6,926 nt of DNA from Clostridia bacterium (lineage in GTDB: Bacteria > Bacillota_A > Clostridia > Oscillospirales > CAG-272): positions 1 through 6,926 of the forward strand of contig JAGBRZ010000031.1 in NCBI GenBank assembly GCA_017632155.1, given 5' to 3'. Position 1 is the first letter of the stretch. Each line of letters begins with the position of its first letter. Shown in pieces: positions 1 through 4,360 of the stretch. Under the pieces are notes generated by a model, which saw only the letters and a program-made list of their open reading frames with translations, made no database searches and was not told the DNA's origin. A program made the position numbers and the translations under genes.

Positions 1-509
1 AATGGGGCGACAATAATCAGTTCTTCTGGGTAATATTCTTCTCGAGCCTTTTTGGCAAGCGTAACGGCAGTACAACCACTCGCAATAACCGATTTTGCGA
101 TAATTACACGTTTCACTTTGCTTCCAGTTGGAATTTGAGGGAATTCAACAGAACGAAAGGAATTGGAGTATGCTAATGCGCCACGAACACCATTAAAATC
201 CATCCACCCTTGATAAATTAACTTGAAATTGCTTGAAATGCCGCGAGCAAAATATTGATAATCATCTTTAGTGCTAATTACAATTGTTAATTCTGGATTG
301 GTTTGTTTTAGAATTTTTCCTCTAAACCATTGTTTCATAGGTGTCTTGATTTTTTTCACAGTTGTATTCTTGATGCCCAACAATTCACCTCCCATAGCCG
401 TACCAAGTTGAAACAAAGCTATTCTTAAATCTTCAGGAGATGTTTGTTCATCGCGAATGATTGTTTCTAGGACATCCATCCGATATCCAAAATTGATTTT
501 CTTAATCAT
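1..509 (-). CDS. Uracil phosphoribosyltransferase-like PRTase-fold protein, degenerate PRPP loop (partial, C-terminus missing)
   Basis: The 169 visible residues begin at ATG 509-507, and the frame is open to the left window edge. The order of elements follows bacterial uracil phosphoribosyltransferase (Upp): an N-terminal helix pair (residues 11-44, IIRDEQTSPEDLR then FQLGTAMGGELLG), a short beta region, a core strand at 74-79 (LTIVIS) and the PRPP-loop region at 134-148 (RVIIAKSVIASGCTA), then a helix and strand ending EELIIVAP. In Upp the PRPP loop is roughly VDPMLATGGS. Here the aligned residues are AKSVIASGCT, so the Asp is replaced by Lys and the second Gly by Cys. The Upp segment ILRAG after the core strand aligns with STKDD. 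These changes suggest altered or lost UMP synthesis; a binding or signalling role is an inference. The start overlaps the stop of the DUF4062 gene by one base (TAATG), which implies translational coupling and a joint function. Fold assignment is by motif only. Confidence 0.72.
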   Translation of the reverse strand, partial: MIKKINFGYRMDVLETIIRDEQTSPEDLRIALFQLGTAMGGELLGIKNTTVKKIKTPMKQWFRGKILKQTNPELTIVISTKDDYQYFARGISSNFKLIYQGWMDFNGVRGALAYSNSFRSVEFPQIPTGSKVKRVIIAKSVIASGCTAVTLAKKAREEYYPEELIIVAP

Positions 510-1216
510 TATTGCGCCCTCACAAATTCGAGTATCGACATGCGAACAGTATTAACATTTCTCCAAAAATTAGACAAAATCTCCGTGTTTTGAATATGTA
601 TTGACGTTTTTTGATTATTGAAACACACATCGAATTCTACGTAGGTATCGAATGTCCGATACAGAATTTTGATGTCTGAAATCGGGATGTCTTCTTTGAC
701 CATTCGAATGAAATGATCAACATATGTTTGATATCCGCCTATACGCACTCTAGATAAAAGCCATTTCCAAAAGGAAGATTCTACCTTTTGCTGAAGTTCA
801 TGAGAATATCTAAAACTGGTTCGAAAGTATCCCTCATCGTAATTGGAGACTTTATTGATAAATTTTCTTTGAGCCTCGTCGATTTCATTTTTATCAAAAT
901 CTTTTAAAAAAATCAGTATTTTCGTAGGATCTGCTCTGTAAGCGGCATCAAATTCAACTTCAGTTGCAGATTTCCCTTCCCTGGTAACCCATCCATAGTG
1001 ATTGCCCAATATAAGTATATACAGATCACAGTCGCGTGCCATTTTTACAGTAGAAGAGCTACTACTCTCCGCTAGTGATGCAACATCGTATGGATTGGCC
1101 CCGACGAGTTCAACAAACGAACATTGCGGTTGTTCAAAAAACATTTTGATCGCATCTCTTTCGCTTTCCAGGTCCCTTACTACCGAACTGATCATTACCT
1201 TTAATTTGTTATTCAT
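509..1216 (-). CDS. DUF4062 domain protein (TIR-like fold), probable conflict/signalling component
   Basis: About 235 residues. The N-terminal ~105 residues carry the hallmarks of DUF4062: first strand and turn KVMISSVVRDLESERDA, then CDLYILILGNHYGWV, then the SATEVEFDAA helix and the strand ILIFLK. DUF4062 is a Rossmann-like domain related to TIR/SEFIR-type folds, usually fused to or encoded beside STAND NTPases or other conflict-system domains. The C-terminal ~130 residues (WKWLLSRVRIG, then strands around DTYVEFDVCF) are unrecognised and could sense a ligand or bind the partner. There is no membrane segment or signal peptide, so it is probably cytosolic. Two ATGs stand in tandem (1219 and 1216). 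The second is preferred because GAGGT (1227-1223) lies 6 nt upstream of it and only 3 nt from the first. The stop overlaps the start of the PRTase-like gene. No catalytic residue can be assigned with confidence. Confidence 0.8.
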   Translation of the reverse strand: MNNKLKVMISSVVRDLESERDAIKMFFEQPQCSFVELVGANPYDVASLAESSSSSTVKMARDCDLYILILGNHYGWVTREGKSATEVEFDAAYRADPTKILIFLKDFDKNEIDEAQRKFINKVSNYDEGYFRTSFRYSHELQQKVESSFWKWLLSRVRIGGYQTYVDHFIRMVKEDIPISDIKILYRTFDTYVEFDVCFNNQKTSIHIQNTEILSNFWRNVNTVRMSILEFVRAQ

Positions 1217-1219
1217 CAT

Positions 1220-1284
1220 TATACCTCGGATGCTAAAATATTATTTTGGTGCTATTAGTACGTCGTAAAGTAACAATAAATGTT
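1220..1284 (-). other. Short leader region of the DUF4062-PRTase pair
   Basis: These 65 bp separate the hairpin from the DUF4062 start and should hold the promoter of the pair. The stretch is AT-rich and contains the 13-mer palindrome AAAATAATATTTT, within which TAATAT could serve as a -10 box. No convincing -35 element was found at 16-18 bp. The only clear signal is the GAGGT ribosome binding site at 1227-1223. Read-through from the sigma operon past the weak T-tract is an alternative source of transcription. Confidence 0.3.
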
Positions 1285-1317
1285 GAAAGCCGCCCGAATA
1301 TCCTTCGGACGGCTTTC
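1285..1317 (-). terminator. Hairpin terminator after the sigma operon
   Basis: Outer arms GAAAGCCG and CGGCTTTC pair over 8 bp. After one C/A mismatch, CCGAA and TTCGG pair over 5 bp around the loop TATCC. The hairpin begins 6 nt past the stop of the small secreted protein gene, between it and the DUF4062 gene. The following T-run on the minus strand is weak (it relies on TTTC in the stem and TTTATTG beyond). On position and stem strength it most likely ends the sigma/anti-sigma transcript and insulates the DUF4062 pair. Confidence 0.7.
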
Positions 1318-1323
1318 ATATGT

Positions 1324-1716
1324 TTATTCTTCAGGGCAACAAGAAATATAGCGGGCATTTACCAGTTCGGTAATATCATGATCACATCTTTTGCAGATTT
1401 GAACCTCGTATGTTTCTTCTAAACAGCGAGGATTTGTGTCGGAAGCGCAATGCGTAATTGTTGTAACATAGGAGGTTTCATATGAGTGACCAAATAAGGT
1501 ACACGCTAGCCCATACGTTGTGGATTCGGGATATCCATACATAAGGCGGTTAACGACATATTCCCTGGTTTTAGCATCGAATACTGTATCAGAATTAAAA
1601 ATAATTGTCTTATTATCCACTGTATAGGTGTAATAATCATTGGACGCGGAAACATTAATACACATTGCCATGCAGAGCACTATGGCAAAAAACGTAGCGG
1701 TTATTTTTCTTCTCAC
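1324..1716 (-). CDS. Small secreted Cys-rich protein, last gene of ECF sigma operon
   Basis: 130 residues with a GTG start. Residues 1-25 form a signal peptide: MRRK, a hydrophobic core (TFFAIVLCMAMCI), then a likely cleavage after VSA. The mature part has seven cysteines (72, 90, 98, 108, 111, 126, 127) including CKRC and SCC, plus His at 77, 89 and 113. They could form disulfides or a zinc-ribbon-like site. The pattern GLACTLFGH, then TTITHC, then RCLEETYEVQICKRC, then ISCCP resembles uncharacterised clostridial secreted proteins seen beside such sigma factors; this is from memory, not a search. The start overlaps the anti-sigma stop as GTGA, so translation is coupled. An AAGGA lies about 11 nt upstream of the GTG, a rather long spacing that fits coupling. 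Its function is unknown; as the terminal gene of the operon it is likely an output of the sigma factor or an extracytoplasmic sensor. Confidence 0.8.
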   Translation of the reverse strand: MRRKITATFFAIVLCMAMCINVSASNDYYTYTVDNKTIIFNSDTVFDAKTREYVVNRLMYGYPESTTYGLACTLFGHSYETSYVTTITHCASDTNPRCLEETYEVQICKRCDHDITELVNARYISCCPEE

Positions 1717-2540
1717 GATTTTTTTAATCCTTTCAAAATTAATTTTAAAATTGCTTCATCGTCTGTAGACAAAGTATATTCATACTCTTCCGTTTGACAC
1801 ACGGCTTGATACACTCCTTCTTTGTTCATGATGTGAAAGATCCCCATACCCGTTTCAAAAAAACTGGAGTGTTCGTATTCTACACTAACGGCTTGATAAT
1901 TACAAACAGAAAAGAAAATATTTGAGTTATTAAATACAAAAATGAGTTTTGACTCTTCGGATTTTGATAAATCACCGAACAAAAGAATTTTTTCAATGTA
2001 AACATCAGGTGGAAGTTCCGTCGGATAAAAAATCTCTAATTTTTCATTTTCAATGAGCATTTCAATATCGTTGTAAACGACATTTTCCCCTTCACGGATG
2101 AAAGTAATCCCATTATGCTCGACACTTTCACCAGGGAACAAATTTTTCGCTACATAAACGATATACTCACCGATGCTCATGCCCTCTGAATAAGCAGATA
2201 CCGTGATGGTTGCCGCACACAAGAGAACAGCGACTGCGGCAGCAATACCGATAATCCGCTTGGCAAGCATGCGCTTTCTCGGCGCAAGGTGATGAGTCGC
2301 TTTGAACCTTTCGTCGTTTTTCTTTCGGATGTCTTCGATCCGCTCGTCCGTCAGTTCAGGCAGCTCGTTTTCAATTAATTTGCCGATATGTCGGGAACAT
2401 TCCTCGATCTTCTCAAAGTCGATTTGATCCCAAGGTTTGTCTTTTTCTTGATCGATGATCCCGAACAAATAGGCAACCTTATCTTGATCGGATAAGTTTT
2501 CCATTTGTTTCAAGATACCTTCCATTTCGTGGGTGTTCAT
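1713..2540 (-). CDS. Anti-sigma-factor-like single-pass membrane protein
   Basis: 275 residues. Residues 1-93 are charged and helical (cytosolic; a candidate sigma-binding region), 95-117 form one transmembrane helix (IIGIAAAVAVLLCAATITV), and 118-275 lie outside the membrane. The outer part is strand-rich and ends YEYTLSTDDEAILKLILKGLK, a pattern like the DUF4367 domain of clostridial anti-sigma proteins. The classical HxxxCxxC zinc motif of ZAS anti-sigma factors is absent. The gene follows the ECF sigma gene by 82 bp, and that gap holds a candidate ECF promoter and a hairpin. Its stop overlaps the start of the next gene. The expected role is to hold the sigma factor at the membrane until an outside signal reaches the C-terminal domain. 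The start at 2540 has AAGGG about 11 nt upstream, which is weak spacing. Identity as an anti-sigma factor rests on topology and position rather than a diagnostic motif. Confidence 0.78.
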   Translation of the reverse strand: MNTHEMEGILKQMENLSDQDKVAYLFGIIDQEKDKPWDQIDFEKIEECSRHIGKLIENELPELTDERIEDIRKKNDERFKATHHLAPRKRMLAKRIIGIAAAVAVLLCAATITVSAYSEGMSIGEYIVYVAKNLFPGESVEHNGITFIREGENVVYNDIEMLIENEKLEIFYPTELPPDVYIEKILLFGDLSKSEESKLIFVFNNSNIFFSVCNYQAVSVEYEHSSFFETGMGIFHIMNKEGVYQAVCQTEEYEYTLSTDDEAILKLILKGLKKS

Positions 2541-2568
2541 CGTTTGGATTTCCCTTCTAGTTAGAATG

Positions 2569-2595
2569 ATACATGAGTTTCACCCCCTCATGTAT
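2569..2595 (-). promoter_or_regulatory. 5'-leader hairpin with a G-rich Shine-Dalgarno-like loop upstream of the anti-sigma gene
   Basis: A perfect 9-bp inverted repeat, ATACATGAG and CTCATGTAT on the minus strand, encloses the 9-nt loop GGGGTGAAA. The G-run that ends the 5' arm and enters the loop resembles a ribosome binding site. An ATG in the 3' arm (2574-2572) opens a five-codon frame, MYHSN, ending at TAG (2559-2557), 16 nt before the anti-sigma ATG. If the candidate ECF promoter just upstream is used, this hairpin would sit at the very 5' end of the transcript. No T-tract follows, so it is not a terminator. Translational control or mRNA stabilisation is an inference. Confidence 0.45.
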
Positions 2596-2597
2596 GT

Positions 2598-2629
2598 AAT
2601 GGACAAGCTGTTCCTCAATCTGTCACTTT
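2598..2629 (-). promoter_or_regulatory. Candidate ECF sigma promoter driving anti-sigma and secreted-protein genes
   Basis: Reading on the minus strand: AAAGTGACAG (2629-2620), 13 nt, then TTGTCCATT (2606-2598). The same two blocks with the same 13-nt spacing occur on the plus strand at 3695-3726. The GTC in the downstream block is typical of ECF -10 elements, and the TGACA block would be the -35. The -35 block overlaps the TGA stop of the sigma gene, placing the promoter inside the operon. Predicted start of transcription is around 2590. Assignment to the sigma factor encoded next door is inferred from proximity and the repeated motif. Confidence 0.6.
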
Positions 2630-3150
2630 TTATCAAAGTTTTTTGAAAAATGTTTTAGCTTCTTTTTGATGCGTGATTTCCGCAGATAAAGCGCATTTTC
2701 GTTAAGGTTAAATCTAGTCTTGATCTCCTCGATAGACAGCCTGTCCAGATATATGGCAACAAACAAATCCCAATCCTTTGGGGACAGGGAGTTTTGAATG
2801 TTTCGAAGTAATATCAGGTAATCGTGTTTGCCGTGAATTTCTTCCAGTTCGGAACAATGGTCGCTGAATTCATGCTCCGACGGCGGTTCGGAATCAATCT
2901 GAGGTCTTCGAGATTGCTTTTTGATATAATCCAAAATCTCGTATTCTGCCGCACGGTAAAGCCATGTGATAACGACCCCATATGTATGTGGGGAAATCTC
3001 GCCCCATTTTAAGTATAATTTGATAAAGGTCTCGCTTGTGAGATCTTCTACCGTATGAGAATCATATCGTGTCTTCGAGAGGATATATTGATATATTATT
3101 TTGCAATGTTTCTCGTAAGACTCTTCATATGTCATTTCGTGTTCGTCCAT
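2623..3150 (-). CDS. ECF-type RNA polymerase sigma factor (sigma-70 family)
   Basis: 175 residues, the usual ECF length. Region 2 spans about residues 10-80, with the core-binding segment TVEDLTSETFIKLYLKW and the -10 recognition helix near VVITWLYRAAEYEILDYIKK. An acidic linker (85-108) follows. Region 4 spans about 120-170 (LSPKDWDLFVAIYLDRLSIEEI, then a helix-turn-helix ending NALYLRKSRIKKKL). It directs RNA polymerase to ECF promoters and is probably held by the membrane protein encoded next. GGAG sits 7 nt upstream of the ATG at 3150, supporting this start. No copy of the AAAGTGACAG-N13-TTGTCCATT motif lies upstream, so the gene itself appears to use a different promoter. The specific ECF group cannot be named from sequence alone. 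Confidence 0.92.
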   Translation of the reverse strand: MDEHEMTYEESYEKHCKIIYQYILSKTRYDSHTVEDLTSETFIKLYLKWGEISPHTYGVVITWLYRAAEYEILDYIKKQSRRPQIDSEPPSEHEFSDHCSELEEIHGKHDYLILLRNIQNSLSPKDWDLFVAIYLDRLSIEEIKTRFNLNENALYLRKSRIKKKLKHFSKNFDKK

Positions 3151-3186
3151 TGTTGTGCTCCAATATTAAGTATGCCGTTTTAGGCC

Positions 3187-3214
3187 ATCATTAACTCAAG
3201 TCTTCCTGTGTCAA
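3187..3214 (-). promoter_or_regulatory. Possible housekeeping promoter of the sigma operon
   Basis: On the minus strand TTGACA (3214-3209, a perfect -35 consensus) is followed after 16 nt by AATGAT (3192-3187), which matches 4 of 6 positions of TATAAT. It lies about 37 bp before the sigma ATG and within the in-frame extension of the XRE gene. It is the only reasonable sigma-A-type candidate in the 166-bp gap; the weak -10 keeps confidence low. Confidence 0.4.
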
Positions 3215-3316
3215 AAGCAACGTAGTACTGACCGAATCGATAATGCTGATGAGTATTGCTTGATTTTTAGAAGACAATTGCTCCAGGCGTTGATTGACTT
3301 CTTCAAAACAAATTGT
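3191..3316 (-). pseudogene. In-frame 3' continuation of the XRE gene beyond an amber stop
   Basis: The repressor frame meets TAG at 3319-3317 and then stays open for 41 codons to TAA at 3193-3191. The extension reads TICFEEVNQRLEQLSSK followed by NQAILISIIDSVSTTLLLTQ and EDLS. This is an amphipathic, heptad-like sequence with no low-complexity character, as expected for the C-terminal dimerisation tail that many clostridial XRE regulators carry after the helix-turn-helix. It has no start codon or ribosome binding site of its own. The likeliest reading is a nonsense mutation in a gene that once encoded about 121 residues; amber read-through, or a sequence error, would also explain it. Confidence 0.6.
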
Positions 3317-3556
3317 CTAGTCGAATTTCTTATGGCTGAAAACAAACTCATCCAAGGACATATCGAGTACCTTTGCCAATTCAAAAAGGTTATCGGGAGA
3401 AGGGTAATTTTCACCACGCTCGATATAACTGATTGATTTTGGGGTTATACCGATCAATTCGGATAATTGCTGTTGTGTATAGCCTTTGCGTTCTCGGTGT
3501 TCTTTTACATATAGCCCAAAATTTATTTTGTATTTTTCAAGAATTTCCTCATTCAT
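3317..3556 (-). CDS. XRE-family HTH transcriptional regulator, probably truncated by an in-frame amber codon
   Basis: 79 residues from ATG 3556. The HTH_3 (Cro/C1-type) domain covers about residues 13-71: FGLYVKEHRERKGYTQQQL, LSELIGITPKSISYIERGE with the recognition helix at TPKSISYIERG, then LFELAKVLDMSLDEFV. It would bind DNA as a dimer and most often represses its own and nearby genes. An in-frame ATG lies at 3571, but it has no ribosome binding site, whereas GGTGG stands 8 nt before the ATG at 3556; that is why the shorter start is chosen. The product ends HKKFD directly after the DNA-binding domain, and coding-like sequence continues in phase beyond the TAG. The gene lies upstream of the sigma operon in the same orientation and divergent from the secreted-protein gene, so either could be a target. 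Confidence 0.85.
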   Translation of the reverse strand: MNEEILEKYKINFGLYVKEHRERKGYTQQQLSELIGITPKSISYIERGENYPSPDNLFELAKVLDMSLDEFVFSHKKFD

Positions 3557-3694
3557 ATCTTGCACCACCATCCATAATATGTTATAATTGTACTTGATAA
3601 TTCATTTTTGAGAAAGCCAGCAGAGGGTTCTGAATAAACCCAACAGGTGTTGCGCTTGCAAAAAAATTTATTATTTGACAAAAAACTCCCCTTC

Positions 3695-3726
3695 AAAGTG
3701 ACAGGTTTTCACTCTTATTGTCCATT
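3695..3726 (+). promoter_or_regulatory. Candidate ECF sigma promoter upstream of the secreted Cys-rich protein
   Basis: AAAGTGACAG (3695-3704), 13 nt, then TTGTCCATT (3718-3726). All 19 block positions and the spacer length equal those of the copy between the sigma and anti-sigma genes, whereas the spacers themselves differ, which is the signature of a promoter rather than a duplicated segment. Predicted start of transcription is near 3733, reading towards the gene at 3848. Confidence 0.6.
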
Positions 3727-3781
3727 TTTTATTTGAACGCAGATAATAATTGTTTTCAAAAAATGGGAAAAGGAGGAACAA

Positions 3782-3844
3782 ATTCTATTAGCTACAGGAT
3801 ATTTTGTGAAAAGTGAAATGGCTTTTGGGGAAGAAAGGATGTAG
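3782..3844 (+). other. Possible 20-codon leader ORF with strong SD but ATT start
   Basis: AGGAGG at 3771-3776 is the strongest ribosome binding site of this region, yet no ATG, GTG or TTG follows at a suitable distance. Five nt on is ATT (3782), opening a frame that reads ILLATGYFVKSEMAFGEERM and ends at TAG 3842-3844, three nt before the ATG of the secreted-protein gene. ATT is a rare but known initiation codon. It may be a leader peptide coupled to the next gene, a decayed start, or simply an unused site. Confidence 0.25.
3799..3832 (+). repeat. Left arm of 34-nt imperfect inverted repeat
   Basis: This arm matches the reverse complement of 4297-4330 at 29 of 34 positions, including a 12-nt perfect block GCTTTTGGGGAA. 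Three of the five mismatches become G-U wobbles in a plus-strand RNA, so 32 of 34 positions could pair. The arm ends just before the AAAGGA ribosome binding site of the gene at 3848. Confidence 0.7.
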
Positions 3845-3847
3845 ATT

Positions 3848-4153
3848 ATGAAAAAACTTATGAGTTTGTTTGTAGCGTTTGCAATGCTTTTTGCGCTTTG
3901 TGTTCCCGCCAGTGCTGCAGAGGCAGGCCATCCGTATCCATGGCTGTGCGATTGTAACGATGGCTCGTTGGTGTATGATGGAACCTATTTCGCGCTCCAA
4001 GATTGGAGCGACGATTCTTCGCACTATTACCTTGAGTATGATGCATATTATTGTACGGTTTGTGAAGGATATTCTTACGAATATGTCAGAGAAGTGCCTG
4101 AAACTCACTATGACGTGGATGACGACGGCTTCTGCGATGCATGCGGCTATTGA
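3848..4153 (+). CDS. Small secreted Cys-rich protein with DxDxDG motif
   Basis: 101 residues. Residues 1-23 are a clear signal peptide (MKKLMSLFVAFAMLFALCVP, then ASA at the probable cleavage site). The mature ~78 residues have three paired cysteines: CDC (34, 36), CTVC (69, 72) and CDAC (96, 99). They also carry many Tyr and Asp residues and a DVDDDG segment (89-94) that looks like an EF-hand or dockerin-type calcium loop running straight into CDACG. A DxDxDGxCDxCG tail is frequent in secreted proteins of Clostridia; that is from memory. AAAGGA stands 8 nt before the ATG, supporting the start. The gene stands alone, with a candidate ECF promoter about 120 bp upstream and an inverted repeat on both sides. 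Its make-up parallels the secreted protein at the end of the sigma operon, although the two do not align beyond the paired cysteines. Function unknown. Confidence 0.82.
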   Translation: MKKLMSLFVAFAMLFALCVPASAAEAGHPYPWLCDCNDGSLVYDGTYFALQDWSDDSSHYYLEYDAYYCTVCEGYSYEYVREVPETHYDVDDDGFCDACGY

Positions 4154-4165
4154 TTAATACAAATT

Positions 4166-4207
4166 ACCGGTCTATAGATTGGTTTGCAGTATAATCTGCG
4201 CGTTTTT
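4166..4207 (+). terminator. Weak candidate terminator after the secreted-protein gene
   Basis: Two small stems occur in a row: ACCGGTC with GATTGGT (4166-4172/4177-4183, loop TATA, two G-U pairs) and GCAG with CTGC (4186-4189/4196-4199). A run of five T follows at 4203-4207. Position just after the stop and the T-run fit a terminator, but the second stem is short, so termination may be leaky. Confidence 0.35.
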
Positions 4208-4213
4208 ATTTGA

Positions 4214-4266
4214 TATTATATGATTTCAATCTTGTATCGAAAATATGCAGAATAAATCATATAATA
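4214..4266. repeat. 13-bp perfect inverted repeat in the intergenic region before the permease gene
   Basis: TATTATATGATTT (4214-4226) is the exact reverse complement of AAATCATATAATA (4254-4266), with 27 nt between. The right arm contains TATAAT (4260-4265), a perfect -10 box, though no good -35 lies 16-18 bp upstream (TCGAAA at 4237 is poor). It could be a paired operator over a promoter for the permease genes, or an AT-rich stem in RNA. It is nested inside the 34-nt inverted repeat. Confidence 0.45.
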
Positions 4267-4296
4267 GATAAGGAACTCAGTTAGTAAATATATTAT

Positions 4297-4330
4297 TTCC
4301 CCAAAAGCTATTTCAGTTTTTATAACATAT
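4297..4330 (-). repeat. Right arm of 34-nt imperfect inverted repeat
   Basis: Read on the minus strand it matches 3799-3832 at 29 of 34 positions. It ends 30 bp before the start of the first permease gene. No obvious target-site duplication is seen outside the two arms, so mobility is not supported directly. Confidence 0.7.
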
Positions 4331-4360
4331 TTTATTTTTAAAACGAAAAGAGGTAGTGTC

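Larger units (their letters stand above)
3557..3847. other. Divergent intergenic region between XRE and the plus-strand secreted-protein gene
   Basis: No full-length gene is seen in these 291 bp. It holds a small hairpin (GGGTT at 3625-3629 with AACCC at 3637-3641), an isolated TTGACA at 3675-3680 without a matching -10, the plus-strand ECF promoter candidate at 3695-3726, a strong AGGAGG at 3771-3776, and the left arm of the long inverted repeat at 3799-3832. The predicted leader from the ECF promoter to the ATG at 3848 would be roughly 115 nt, long enough for post-transcriptional control. Confidence 0.6.

Noticed and set aside
1002..1268. Open frame of 88 codons on the plus strand opposite the DUF4062 gene
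   Set aside because: It lies antisense to a recognisable domain and its translation shows no family features.
3211..3417. Open frame of 68 codons on the minus strand overlapping the XRE gene and its extension
   Set aside because: It runs in another frame across the clear HTH coding sequence, with no ribosome binding site; the in-phase continuation of the XRE frame explains the coding character of this stretch better.
3625..3641. GGGTT/AACCC hairpin in the divergent intergenic region
   Set aside because: Only 5 bp, no T-run after it on either strand and no gene ends there, so it is not a credible terminator or defined operator.
3675..3680. Perfect TTGACA that could be a sigma-A -35 box for the secreted-protein gene
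   Set aside because: No -10-like hexamer occurs 15-19 bp downstream; the 17-bp position is occupied by GTGACA of the ECF-like motif.
3799..4330. Reading the bracketed secreted-protein gene as an insertion sequence
   Set aside because: No transposase and no target-site duplication are visible outside the arms; only an inverted repeat can be claimed.
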